Counted from the first letter of the stretch, positions 1 to 7,921 are shown. The stretch: DNA of 18,968 nucleotides from JBGOTP01 sp041476545 (GCA_041476545.1 JBGOTP010000059.1:1-18968); one strand, 5' to 3'. Numbers and translations are program-made. Notes: a model not told the origin generated them from the sequence alone.

Positions 1-542
1 ACCACCCTGGCGTACGGGTAGCCGTGATCGCGGAGCTCGTTCTGCGCCAGGTCGCGGGTGGCCAGCACGAGTTGTCGATCGCGCGGAGTGCCAGAGGTGA
101 GCGGGACATCGCGCCGAAGTTTCTCGAGATGGCGGGCCGGAATGACATCGAAGCCGACGAAATCGAGGGCCACCACTCTCACCGGCTCGCCTTCGGTGAT
201 GGTGACCACGACGTCCACCGCGTTCTGCTCGCGGTTCACGTTGACGTCGAATGAGGCGACGCGCGCGTCAGGATAGCCCCGGTCGGCGTAGAACACGCGG
301 ATGCGCTGCAGATCCCCGTCGAAGCGGGAGCGATCGAAAGACCGCTTCTTGCCCCAGGGCAGCTTCGCGCTCTCATGGGTGACCAGGGCGGCTTTCAGCC
401 GCGTCTCGTCGACCGCGTTCACTCCCTTGAAGTCCAGTTTGTGGACCGTAATGCCGCCTTCTTCCTTACAGGCGCCGGTCGTCACACCCAAGAGCAGCAG
501 GATGAGGAGGGAAATGCGAGGGGAGAAGCTGGCGCGCCGCAT
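1..542 (-). CDS. POTRA-domain outer-membrane assembly lipoprotein (BamA/TamA-like), partial
   Basis: The minus-strand frame opens at an ATG at 542 and stays open to the left edge, giving 180 residues of a longer protein. The N-terminus is a signal peptide: basic residues, a leucine-rich core, then TTGAC with Cys25 as a possible lipidation site. Two successive POTRA-like units follow. Roughly residues 33-118 begin ITVHKLDFKGV and contain YADRGYPDARV; roughly 119-180 begin VVALDFVGF and contain NELRDHGYPYARV. POTRA units in the Omp85 family receive outer-membrane protein substrates in the periplasm, and a C-terminal beta-barrel would be expected beyond the edge. The start was chosen because TATGCT (549-554, minus strand) lies six bases before this ATG; the ATG at 553 is out of frame. 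A lipid anchor is not typical of classic BamA, so this may be a TamA-like or accessory form. The family is well supported, the exact member is not. Confidence 0.85.
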   Translation of the reverse strand, partial: MRRASFSPRISLLILLLLGVTTGACKEEGGITVHKLDFKGVNAVDETRLKAALVTHESAKLPWGKKRSFDRSRFDGDLQRIRVFYADRGYPDARVASFDVNVNREQNAVDVVVTITEGEPVRVVALDFVGFDVIPARHLEKLRRDVPLTSGTPRDRQLVLATRDLAQNELRDHGYPYARV

Positions 543-548
543 ACGACA

Positions 549-554
549 AGCATA
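549..554 (-). promoter_or_regulatory. -10-like hexamer of the POTRA gene
   Basis: TATGCT on the minus strand ends six bases before the ATG at 542. This would put the transcription start at or next to the start codon, giving a leaderless mRNA. I see no convincing -35 element. Confidence 0.4.
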
Positions 555-600
555 GAACGACAGCGCGCCGCGGCCGGACAGAATGATGGTGAGCGCGTTG

Positions 601-813
601 CTAGGCTTCAGGTGCCGTGGACTCCGGCAGGCGCCCGCGTCCACCGCGACTCACCTGCCCGCCCTTGCGCCCCGCCGAGCGCGCCTCGGCGGCCGACCAT
701 TCGTGCGCCTTGCCTTTCTCGTGCGCCGCACGGCCGCCCTTGCTGGCAATTTCGCGCTGCTTTTCTGGCGACATCGACGCGAATCCGCGGCGTTCCTTCT
801 TGCCTGTGTTCAT
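601..813 (-). CDS. Small KGG-motif stress protein (YciG/con-10 type)
   Basis: This 70-residue, very hydrophilic protein carries two KGG-type units. One is MSPEKQREIASKGG followed by AAHEKGKAHEW (about residues 14-39); the other is EARSAGRKGGQVSR (about 43-56). This is the pattern of the YciG, GsiB and con-10 family, which is linked to general stress or stationary phase in several bacteria; the biochemical role is unclear. There is no signal peptide or membrane segment, so it should be cytoplasmic. Length and composition match the family. The ATG at 813 is preceded by a weak purine-rich GAGAG and an AT-rich TTTTATAA stretch. Four copies of GTTTGATA lie upstream at 839-909, so the gene probably has its own regulated promoter, separate from the yggX operon that ends at 978. 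Confidence 0.85.
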   Translation of the reverse strand: MNTGKKERRGFASMSPEKQREIASKGGRAAHEKGKAHEWSAAEARSAGRKGGQVSRGGRGRLPESTAPEA

Positions 814-838
814 GATCTGCTCTCTTATAAAATGTCGC

Positions 839-909
839 TATCAAACCTCACGGTCAACGTAGTTATCAAACGCTGGCGCCTTTTATCAAACGCCCGCACT
901 ATATCAAAC
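839..909 (-). promoter_or_regulatory. Four direct GTTTGATA repeats upstream of the KGG gene
   Basis: The plus strand reads TATCAAAC at 839-846, 864-871, 884-891 and 902-909, so all four copies read GTTTGATA towards the KGG gene on the minus strand. Start-to-start spacings are 25, 20 and 18 bases. The copy nearest the gene lies 26 bases before the ATG and next to a TTTTATAA stretch. Repeated identical boxes before a stress gene suggest binding sites for a regulator, though each box also looks like a -35 TTGATA. No regulator can be named. The rest of the 814-977 gap shows nothing else. Confidence 0.5.
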
Positions 910-977
910 TCTGCGCCACAGATGGACAGAAGTCGCCCTCTGCTCACAGCCTTCGCAGTTCCGGACGTCGACCTCGC

Positions 978-1307
978 TCACTTCGCCTGCTGCGGCACGT
1001 ATCCGGGCGGCAGCGCCGCCGCCTCGCCGAAGAAGAACTCCTCCATGTGCTTGGCAACGAGGTCCTGCGCCTCTTTCTGCCAGGGCATCAGCCGGTACTC
1101 GTTGAGGATCATCTTCATCCGCTCGCCCCAGAGCTTCCACGCCTCCGCCGACGCGTGCTCGAAGATGCGCTGGCCGATCTCGCCGGGCCAGGGCGGGGCA
1201 TCGAGCCCGGGAAGTTCCTTCTGAAACTTGACGCAGAACACCTTCCGTCCACTCGTGTTGCCGGCCGGCGTCTGTGAGGGAGGCGTGGGACCGCAGCTGT
1301 CAGCCAT
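978..1307 (-). CDS. yggX: Probable Fe(2+)-trafficking protein YggX
   Basis: This 109-residue protein has the full YggX pattern. Residues 22-31 (KVFCVKFQKE) hold the conserved N-terminal cysteine (Cys25). PGLD, PWPGEIGQRI, SAEAWKLW, MILNEYRL and MEEFFFG follow in the usual order. YggX is a cytoplasmic protein linked to protection or repair of oxidant-damaged iron-sulfur clusters; direct iron trafficking is less certain. It is longer than the roughly 90-residue enterobacterial proteins because of about 20 polar residues at the N-terminus (MADSCGPTPP onward). The ATG at 1307 overlaps the end of the ATP-grasp gene by eight bases (ATG GC TGA), which suggests coupled translation as the third gene of that operon. 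An alternative is an internal start nearer residue 22, but no in-frame ATG is there. Confidence 0.9.
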   Translation of the reverse strand: MADSCGPTPPSQTPAGNTSGRKVFCVKFQKELPGLDAPPWPGEIGQRIFEHASAEAWKLWGERMKMILNEYRLMPWQKEAQDLVAKHMEEFFFGEAAALPPGYVPQQAK

Positions 1308-2568
1308 TGGACGATTGTAGCATCGGCACTTCCGGATCGATCGCAAACGCGAGGCGCGCGTGCGCGACTCGCAGCGCGTGCTCCACCTCAGTGGACGTGC
1401 CGGCGCGCGCGAAGATGAAGCCAAGATAGCTCGCGCCTTCAGGCAGCGGAACGAGCACCTGGTCGGTCTTCGCGGTAATCCGCACATCGAAGACGCCGGG
1501 CACGGATCGCGCTTCGTCGAGGCCCGCGACGTCGCGCAGCACGCCACGGCGTGGAATCGGAATCATCATCGCGCCCGACGCGGCGGTTTCGCGCGTCCAG
1601 TCCGCGGGAGACTCGCCGAGCGCGTGTCGAAGCAACAGCTCCTCGAGAGAGATCGGGGGTCTCCCGACCCCTTCAAACCGCAGCGCGCGGGCGCACAACC
1701 CGCCAATCGGGCGAGCCGCGACTTCGAGCACGTACACCACGCTGCCGTTGACACGGCACTCGGCGTGGATGGGGCCGTGTTCGAGCCCGATCGCCTCGGC
1801 GGCACGCGCCACCGCGTCCGTCATCGCCCGCTCGGTCTCGCGCGAGACAGACGAGGGCGTCACATAGATCGTTTCCTCGAAGAACGGCCCATCGAGCGGG
1901 TCCGGTTTGTCGAACACGGCGAGGACGTGGAGAACGCCTTCGTCCAGGATCCCTTCGACGGCGAACTCCGCACCAGGGATGAAACCCTCGACGAGCACCA
2001 GACCATGGTCGGCATTCCGCTCGGCCCGGATGTCGGGAGATTGGAGGATCGCGCGCAGGCGATAAAACGCCGCGACGAGGTCGTCCGCGTCATTCGCCCG
2101 CATCACACCACGGCTGCCCGATAGGCCGACCGGCTTGACCACGCAGGGGAACGACACCCCGAGCCTCCGCGGGTTGCTCGACAGCGGCACCGGCAGGAAC
2201 CAGGGCACGGGCAGGCCGGCGGCCTGAAGGCGCTCGCGCATCATCTGCTTGTTGCGCGATGCGGTCGCGCCGTCGACCGAATGCCAGCGCAGGCCAAGGG
2301 CGGCGCTCACCTGCGCCGCCAGAACGGACGGACGATCACCGACCGCGAGCACGCCGTCGACGGCTCGGTTCCGCAGCGCGTCGAGGATCGTCATCGACCC
2401 CGCCTCGTCACCAAAGCGGACGGGAATGGCACGGTCCTGCCAGGGGTCATCGAGGACGTTGCACCGATCCGTCGCGTAGACGAGGTCCACGCCAAGACGC
2501 TCGGCGGCATCACCGAAGGCGCGCGTCTGGTATCCCGTTGTCGCGGCTAACAAGAGCACTCTGGGCAT
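1300..2568 (-). CDS. ATP-grasp ligase with L-amino acid ligase-type C-terminal domain
   Basis: This 422-residue protein has three parts. Residues 1-100 form a Rossmann-like pre-ATP-grasp domain starting MPRVLLLAATTGYQTRA. About 105-310 form the ATP-grasp fold: FPCVVKPVGLSGSRGV (Lys145 and the glycine-rich loop), VEGFIPGAEFAVEG (about 193-206), HAEC (268-271) and LEVAARPIGG (281-290, a metal-binding region with Ala where many ligases have Asn). About 331-410 resemble the LAL_C2 domain of L-amino acid ligases (GAMMIPIPRRGVL). Such enzymes activate a carboxylate as an acyl phosphate and join it to an amine, often making dipeptides; the substrates here are unknown. The gene starts 70 bases after the radical SAM gene and overlaps yggX, so all three are probably co-transcribed. 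No Shine-Dalgarno sequence is visible at the start. Confidence 0.88.
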   Translation of the reverse strand: MPRVLLLAATTGYQTRAFGDAAERLGVDLVYATDRCNVLDDPWQDRAIPVRFGDEAGSMTILDALRNRAVDGVLAVGDRPSVLAAQVSAALGLRWHSVDGATASRNKQMMRERLQAAGLPVPWFLPVPLSSNPRRLGVSFPCVVKPVGLSGSRGVMRANDADDLVAAFYRLRAILQSPDIRAERNADHGLVLVEGFIPGAEFAVEGILDEGVLHVLAVFDKPDPLDGPFFEETIYVTPSSVSRETERAMTDAVARAAEAIGLEHGPIHAECRVNGSVVYVLEVAARPIGGLCARALRFEGVGRPPISLEELLLRHALGESPADWTRETAASGAMMIPIPRRGVLRDVAGLDEARSVPGVFDVRITAKTDQVLVPLPEGASYLGFIFARAGTSTEVEHALRVAHARLAFAIDPEVPMLQSSNG

Positions 2569-2584
2569 GTCAGGTTTCAGCCAT

Positions 2585-2638
2585 TAGCTATCGGCTATCG
2601 GCTAGCCTGAGAGCTGATCGCTGAGAGCTGATAGCTAC
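2585..2638. repeat. AGCT-rich short-period repeat between the radical SAM and ATP-grasp genes
   Basis: The gap consists of degenerate 7-10 base units: GCTATCG twice, then GAGCTGAT, CGCTGAGAGCTGAT and AGCTAC. The 12-mer GCTGAGAGCTGA (2620-2631) occurs again at 10560-10571 in another intergenic gap, which marks this as a dispersed repeat family rather than gene-specific sequence. Confidence 0.6.
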
Positions 2639-4027
2639 TCATACGATTCGCAATTGCTCCGGGTTGGGCTCCGCGCAGCAGTACCAGGGCTCGTTCAGGT
2701 ACGGCACGGGCGCAGCGTTCCGGACGAGACGGTTTGGGTGGGCCTGCGGCGCCGGCAAACCCGCACGTTCGTGCGCGAGCCGGCTGATGTCATCGAAGAC
2801 GGCCCGCCTGTCCGACATCGGACGCCCTCCGACAGTCGATGTGACATCCGCGTGCAGCCGATCGACCTGCGGATCGGCGTGCACCCATGGATACGCCAGC
2901 GTATGACCGTCAAACGGTCCGATGAAGGGGCGCAGCTCTTCAACCTCGAGCATCCGCGAACCGGCCGGAACGAGCAGCCGGATGGCGAGCTGAATCGGCG
3001 GGACATGATTCACCAGGCCGAGCGCGTCGATCGTATCGAGCAGATCACAGTAACCGGCCTGCGTCGTCCAGGGGTGGAACGCGACGAAGGTCGGGACGAG
3101 CGCGAGACCCTCGCGGCGACACAACGAGACCACTTCCAGAAAATCGGCGCGCGTATGCCCCTTCTCGAGGAGCGCCAGCACCCGATCGTCGAGCGACTCG
3201 ACCGCGCTCGTCACGAAGAGACACCCGGTGTCGCGGAGACGCGGCAGCAGGTTGCGATGCTTCAGCAGGTGCTCGACCTTGATGGTGACGTCGTAGGTGA
3301 CCGACGGATGCGCGGACGCGAATGCCTCGACGATGCGCATCGCGTGTGTGGGACCGTTGAAAAAATCCGGATCGCCAAATGTGATGTGCTGCGCGCCGGC
3401 GTCCACCTGCGCGGCGACGTCCGCGAGGACGACGTCCGCCTGCACGACTCGAAACTGGCCGTTGTAGACAGGAACGACGGGACAGTGCCGGCACAGGTGA
3501 CGGCAGCCGCGACTGGCCTCGGTATGTCCGGCGATGCGCGACGAGCCGTCCGCCATCTGCAGCGTCGCGTAGCGCGACAGGGGCAGCAGTCCCGATCGGT
3601 CCGGGACAAGAAACTGCAGGCGTGGGAGGGGTGCGGGCCGGACCTTATCGGGTCCGGCACCAGCATCCATCTCGCGCGCGATCGCCGTCAGCTCCTCTTC
3701 AAATTCTCCGCCGAGGACATCGTCCACACCGATCGATCGCAGCCAGTCGGCGTTGAGCGGCGCATAGAGTCCGTACGCGCACACGCGAGCCGAGGGATTG
3801 AGCGACCGTACCTTGCGGATGAGTGGCGCGGCGAGACGCGTGGCGGTGTGCATCGGCAGATGAAACGCGACGAGATCCGCGGCCTCGATCGCTTCGTCGG
3901 CCAGTCGCTCCTTCGCAGTATCCGCGCAGCGGACGTCCACGCCTTCGTCGCGCAGCCACGCAGCCGGCGACGCCAGCCCGAAGGGCTGGCGACCGAGATC
4001 GTAGGTGGACACGAGGAGCGCGCGCAT
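2639..4027 (-). CDS. CCAEP-tail radical SAM protein
   Basis: This 462-residue protein begins with a Rossmann-like domain (about 1-120, MRALLVSTYDLGRQPFGLAS) that resembles a B12-binding module but lacks the cobalamin DxHxxG motif. The radical SAM domain starts near residue 165 and carries CRHLCRHC (Cys175, Cys179, Cys182; CX3CX2C) for the 4Fe-4S cluster that cleaves S-adenosylmethionine. Residues 450-454 are CCAEP, nine residues before the end. I recall a family named CUAEP/CCAEP-tail radical SAM (seleno)protein, in which the first or second position can be selenocysteine; here both codons are TGC. Its substrate is unknown. The ATG at 4027 was chosen over 4036 and 4150 because MRALLVSTYD starts the conserved fold and CAGAAT lies seven bases before it. 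It heads the operon with the ATP-grasp and yggX genes. Confidence 0.9.
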   Translation of the reverse strand: MRALLVSTYDLGRQPFGLASPAAWLRDEGVDVRCADTAKERLADEAIEAADLVAFHLPMHTATRLAAPLIRKVRSLNPSARVCAYGLYAPLNADWLRSIGVDDVLGGEFEEELTAIAREMDAGAGPDKVRPAPLPRLQFLVPDRSGLLPLSRYATLQMADGSSRIAGHTEASRGCRHLCRHCPVVPVYNGQFRVVQADVVLADVAAQVDAGAQHITFGDPDFFNGPTHAMRIVEAFASAHPSVTYDVTIKVEHLLKHRNLLPRLRDTGCLFVTSAVESLDDRVLALLEKGHTRADFLEVVSLCRREGLALVPTFVAFHPWTTQAGYCDLLDTIDALGLVNHVPPIQLAIRLLVPAGSRMLEVEELRPFIGPFDGHTLAYPWVHADPQVDRLHADVTSTVGGRPMSDRRAVFDDISRLAHERAGLPAPQAHPNRLVRNAAPVPYLNEPWYCCAEPNPEQLRIV

Positions 4028-4067
4028 CAGCAGCATTCTGACACACTGTCTGCTAGACTCCGGCCAC
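4028..4067. promoter_or_regulatory. Divergent promoter region between the radical SAM and POT genes
   Basis: Only 40 bases separate the two start codons. On the plus strand, TGCTAGACT holds an extended -10-like TAGACT (4054-4059) eight bases before the POT ATG. On the minus strand, CAGAAT (4035-4040) lies seven bases before the radical SAM ATG. Between them is an imperfect inverted repeat, CTGACA-CAC-TGTCTG (4038-4052), which could be a shared operator. Promoter assignment is from pattern only. Confidence 0.45.
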
Positions 4068-5615
<1,548 letters not shown>

Positions 5616-5616
5616 C

Positions 5617-5886
5617 ATGGTCGCTGAGCGCCACCTCAATCCCGAGACATATAATGATGCGGTGACACAGCCCGTTATCAACGTCGAAGAGCACATCGAC
5701 CGGATTGTCGGCAGGCGTACCAAGGCGCCAGACGGCCTTTCGACGGCCACCAGTCACAAGGCGGAATCCATTGCGTGGAGACGATCCTTCGGCGGCGTGC
5801 GCGTCCCGCGCGGCGTGTATCGGTTCAAGACCCACGAGGAAGCCGACCAGTGGCTATGGCGGATGATCACCCGTCCGACGAACTAG
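5617..5886 (+). CDS. Small antitoxin-like protein of unknown family
   Basis: This hydrophilic protein of up to 89 residues starts one base after the POT stop and overlaps the nucleotidyltransferase gene by 31 bases. I do not recognise a named domain. Its C-terminal part (GGVRVPRGVYRFKTHEEADQ, then WLWRM) is typical of short proteins found next to nucleotidyltransferase-type toxins. An antitoxin role is inferred only from size, overlap and partner. The start is uncertain: a perfect TATAAT (5650-5655) lies six bases before an in-frame GTG at 5662. Starting there gives 74 residues beginning (M)TQPVINVEEHIDRI and a leaderless mRNA, which I find at least as likely as the ATG at 5617. Confidence 0.65.
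   Translation: MVAERHLNPETYNDAVTQPVINVEEHIDRIVGRRTKAPDGLSTATSHKAESIAWRRSFGGVRVPRGVYRFKTHEEADQWLWRMITRPTN
5650..5655 (+). promoter_or_regulatory. Perfect -10 hexamer inside the 5' end of the antitoxin-like gene
   Basis: TATAAT matches the bacterial -10 consensus exactly in an otherwise GC-rich region and lies six bases before an in-frame GTG (5662). No good -35 is visible 17 bases upstream. It could give the antitoxin-like/nucleotidyltransferase pair its own promoter. Confidence 0.45.
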
Positions 5887-6371
5887 CCTCGCGCGAACCG
5901 ACAGTGGAGGACTTGCGGGACTTGTGCCGCGAGCTCAACCAGCGGGGCGCCAAGTATGTGGTGGTCGGAGGATTTGCCATCCGCGCCGCGAGCTACATCC
6001 GCAGCACGATGGACGTGGACTTGATCGTGGCCGCCGATGCCGAGAACGAGGCACGCGTATTTGCGGCGCTTGCCACGCTCCCCGACCATGCCGCACGCGA
6101 ACTCCAGCCCGGTGAACTTCAGCTATACAACGTCATCCGCGTGGCCGACGAGATTCTGGTGGACCTGATGCGGTCGGCCGGCGGCATTGACTATGCCGAG
6201 GCGGTCAGGGATGTCGTCGTACACGACGTGGACGGCGTTCGGATTCCCTTTGCGTCGCCGCGGCTGCTCTGGCGAATGAAGGCCGTAACGCATCGCGAGA
6301 AGGATGCGCTGGATCTGTTATTCCTCCGCCAATGGTTTGCCCAGCATGGCGAAGAACCCCCGCCGGTTTAA
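5856..6371 (+). CDS. Nucleotidyltransferase (AbiEii/MNT-like), possible toxin
   Basis: This 171-residue protein shows the DNA polymerase beta-type nucleotidyltransferase core. KYVVVGGFAIRAAS (residues 33-46) has the GG helix-start motif. RSTMDVDLIV (49-58) has the two metal-binding aspartates (Asp53, Asp55). ILVDLM (100-105) supplies the third (Asp103). The C-terminal region has KAVTHREKDALDLLFL (142-157), often seen in the AbiEii/DUF6036-like group. Such proteins transfer nucleotides to RNA or protein, and several act as toxins with a small upstream partner. The ATG at 5856 was chosen over 5775 because the extra 27 residues are merely the neighbouring gene read in another frame. It overlaps the preceding small gene by 31 bases, consistent with coupled translation. 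Fold confident, toxin role inferred. Confidence 0.82.
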   Translation: MADDHPSDELASREPTVEDLRDLCRELNQRGAKYVVVGGFAIRAASYIRSTMDVDLIVAADAENEARVFAALATLPDHAARELQPGELQLYNVIRVADEILVDLMRSAGGIDYAEAVRDVVVHDVDGVRIPFASPRLLWRMKAVTHREKDALDLLFLRQWFAQHGEEPPPV

Positions 6372-6385
6372 TCGAGCAGTAGCCC

Positions 6386-7252
6386 ATGCTTGACGAATAC
6401 AAACGCAAGCGCGATTTCACGAAGTCGCCGGAACCCGCTGGCACGGTCAAGCCGCGCAAGGGTCGCGAGCTGTTCTTCTGCGTGCAGAAGCACCTTGCCA
6501 GTCATCTGCACTACGACCTGCGACTCGAGCACAACGGAGTCCTGCTCTCGTGGGCCGTGCCGAAGGGACCGTCGCTCGACCCGAAGACCAAGCGTCTGGC
6601 AATGCACGTCGAGGATCACCCGATCGAGTACGGCGAGTTCGAAGGTGTGATTCCCGAAGGCTACGGCGCCGGGATCGTCATGCTGTGGGACCGCGGTACC
6701 TGGACGCCCGAGAGCGACGATGTCGATGCCGCGCTCAGGAAGGGCGATCTGAAGTTTCAGTTGAACGGGTACAAGCTAAAGGGCTCGTGGGTCCTCGTGC
6801 GCACGCGCGGCTGGGGCTCGCAACGGAGCTCCCGAAACGCAGGCCCGAGCGTAGGCCCGAGCTTCAGCTCGGGCGACCGCGGAGAGGCCAGCCGAAGCTG
6901 GCTCCTCATCAAGCACAAGGATGAGTGGAGCGCCGATGAAGATGCCCTCGACATCACGACGTTCGCGCCGCTCAGCGTCAAGAGCGAAGGCGACTTCGCG
7001 GACATCGTTGGCGAGGACAGGCCGGCCATCTGGCGGTCGAACCCGCCCGCTAAAGGCGGCGACACCGGCGCCCTCTTCGCGCGCATCATCGCGCAGGCCG
7101 ACAAGCTGAAGGCTGAAGCCGAAGCGCCAGCGCTCAAGCGACGATCACCCGACTCCGCGCGGCGGAAGGAGGCACCGCTACGGCGGGGCTCCGCCCAATC
7201 AAGCGAAGGCGGGCAGAGCGCGGGGAGATCACGGAGCAAGAAACTCAAGTAG
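6386..7252 (+). CDS. Stand-alone LigD-type 3'-phosphoesterase
   Basis: Residues 25-140 match the LigD 3'-phosphoesterase (PE) domain, which trims 3'-phosphate and 3'-ribonucleotide ends during bacterial end-joining. The active-site set is present: His36, His42, Asp44 and Arg46 in KHLASHLHYDLRLE, and His78 and Tyr82 in VEDHPIEYGEF. These equal the Pseudomonas LigD residues I recall, with a constant offset of six. No polymerase or ligase domain follows, and no ku gene lies in the window. Two oddities: the usual PEGxYGAG is one residue shorter (PEGYGAG), and about 25-30 residues (roughly 142-170) are inserted before SWLLIKHKDEW, encoded partly by a palindromic repeat. The tail from about 225 is basic and low in complexity. 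It starts 14 bases after the nucleotidyltransferase gene without a clear Shine-Dalgarno sequence. Confidence 0.9.
   Translation: MLDEYKRKRDFTKSPEPAGTVKPRKGRELFFCVQKHLASHLHYDLRLEHNGVLLSWAVPKGPSLDPKTKRLAMHVEDHPIEYGEFEGVIPEGYGAGIVMLWDRGTWTPESDDVDAALRKGDLKFQLNGYKLKGSWVLVRTRGWGSQRSSRNAGPSVGPSFSSGDRGEASRSWLLIKHKDEWSADEDALDITTFAPLSVKSEGDFADIVGEDRPAIWRSNPPAKGGDTGALFARIIAQADKLKAEAEAPALKRRSPDSARRKEAPLRRGSAQSSEGGQSAGRSRSKKLK
6855..6874. repeat. Palindromic repeat inside the phosphoesterase gene
   Basis: GCCCGAGCTTCAGCTCGGGC is a perfect inverted repeat with 9-base arms around TC. A partial copy (GGCCCGAGC) precedes it at 6842-6850. It shares the GCTTCAGC centre with the palindromes at 7257 and 9762 and encodes residues about 157-163 of an insertion absent from typical PE domains. 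Confidence 0.65.
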
Positions 7253-7256
7253 TGGC

Positions 7257-7274
7257 GTCCGGCTTCAGCCGGAC
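7257..7274. repeat. GTCCGGCTTCAGCCGGAC palindrome after the phosphoesterase gene
   Basis: This perfect 18-base hairpin starts four bases after the phosphoesterase stop codon. The same 18 bases occur at 9762-9779, with GTGG one base earlier in both copies. It could end transcription between the convergent genes, but no T-run follows, so I read it mainly as a dispersed palindromic element. The remaining bases to 7333 hold only a small GAAGCGCTTC palindrome. Confidence 0.7.
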
Positions 7275-7333
7275 CTGGTGCTCTGGGGGAAGACGAAGCG
7301 CTTCGGCGTGGAAACGTCAGGCGGACGGAGGCA

Positions 7334-7429
7334 CTACCGGCGGAGCCGCTGGCGGCGGTCGATGGCCAGCAAGACGAACCCGGCTACCGCGAGAATCGCG
7401 CCACCAATGATCGCTGGAGCTAGTGCCAT
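7334..7429 (-). CDS. Tiny single-span membrane protein (31 residues)
   Basis: The ATG at 7429 shares its A with the TGA of the upstream small gene (TGATG), so translation is probably coupled. The 31-residue product has one hydrophobic segment, about residues 2-23 (ALAPAIIGGAILAVAGF onward), then a strongly basic tail, DRRQRLRR. That layout fits a single membrane helix with its C-terminus in the cytoplasm. I recognise no family. Overlap with the preceding gene and the clean helix-plus-basic-tail pattern support a real gene, though a 31-codon frame can arise by chance. It may act as a partner of the neighbouring two-helix protein. Confidence 0.5.
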   Translation of the reverse strand: MALAPAIIGGAILAVAGFVLLAIDRRQRLRR

Positions 7430-7668
7430 CATTCGCTGCCGACCTCCATAAGAATTCCGACCAGGATCAGGACGAGCGCAAGAATCAGTGTAAGGACGAC
7501 GAACCGCGGGGTCAAGCGGTTCCCTTGGATGATCGTGTCGAGCGGAGCAAATACCAGGATCAGCACGCCGACTTCTCGCAGCGACTCGCCTACCAAAGCC
7601 GCAGCGCGCCGCGACTTCGAGGCTGACCTTTGTGGCACAGGAGCCGCATCGAGCATGTCCGATGCCAT
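7429..7668 (-). CDS. Small two-helix membrane protein
   Basis: This 79-residue protein has a polar N-terminus (about 1-30) and two likely membrane helices: LREVGVLILVFAPLDTII (about 31-48) and FVVLTLILALVLILVGIL (about 56-73). I recall similar short proteins with a VGVLxLVFxPLD motif in related bacteria but know no function. The frame continues upstream to 8022, but that part is repeat sequence and overlaps the YvcK gene, so I chose the ATG at 7668; 7656 is an alternative. No clear ribosome binding site is seen. It is followed, with a one-base overlap, by the 31-residue membrane protein. Confidence 0.65.
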   Translation of the reverse strand: MASDMLDAAPVPQRSASKSRRAAALVGESLREVGVLILVFAPLDTIIQGNRLTPRFVVLTLILALVLILVGILMEVGSE

Positions 7669-7764
7669 GCCAAGTATTGATGGAGGACTGACATTCCGTG
7701 AGGTCGTCGACGCGAAGGTGGAAATATCTGCCACAGGACAGCCGCCAGCTGCTGCTACATCTTC

Positions 7765-7866
7765 AGCCCGCCCTACCTGCCCTGCCTCCCTGGCCCACCT
7801 GCTTGCCCCGCCGAAGCGTCGCCGCGAAGGCGGGCCCTGCCTGCGCCGCCCGCCCTGCCTGCCCTT
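7765..7866. repeat. CCTGCC-rich tract between the small membrane gene and yvcK
   Basis: The plus strand is a run of imperfect CCTGCC, CCTGCCT and CCCGCC units, GGCAGG-type on the minus strand. It is interrupted by a GC-rich stretch near 7806-7836 with hairpin potential (CCCGCCGAAG / GCGAAGGCGGG). It looks like dispersed low-complexity intergenic repeat. No gene is supported in 7669-7921. Confidence 0.4.
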
Positions 7867-7874
7867 GAATAGCT

Positions 7875-7911
7875 CTCTGCGATCTCTGCGGCCTCCGCGG
7901 TGATCGTCGTG
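7875..7911 (+). repeat. 37-base dispersed repeat, copy 1
   Basis: This segment (CTCTGCGATCTCTGCGGCCT onward) matches 18532-18568 at 34 of 37 bases in the same orientation. It contains an internal CTCTGCG direct repeat. Both copies lie between genes or at a gene start. Confidence 0.7.
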
Positions 7912-7921
7912 TAACGTCGCG

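Noticed and set aside
1308..1547. An upstream start for YggX at 1547
   Set aside because: The added residues are the ATP-grasp gene read in another frame; the ATG at 1307 gives a normal YggX N-terminus.
2639..2690. A selenocysteine codon in the CCAEP tail
   Set aside because: The two positions are both TGC, and the only TGA is the normal stop after the last residue, so no recoding is needed.
3971..3991. Palindrome CGCCAGCCC-GAA-GGGCTGGCG near the start of the radical SAM gene
   Set aside because: It encodes residues of RQPFGLAS, which I believe is a conserved part of this protein, and it lacks the GCTTCAGC core of the dispersed palindromes. Coding constraint is the simpler reading.
7257..7274. 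A classic intrinsic terminator after the phosphoesterase gene
   Set aside because: The hairpin is strong but no T-run follows on either strand, and an identical copy lies inside a coding region, so a repeat is the better call.
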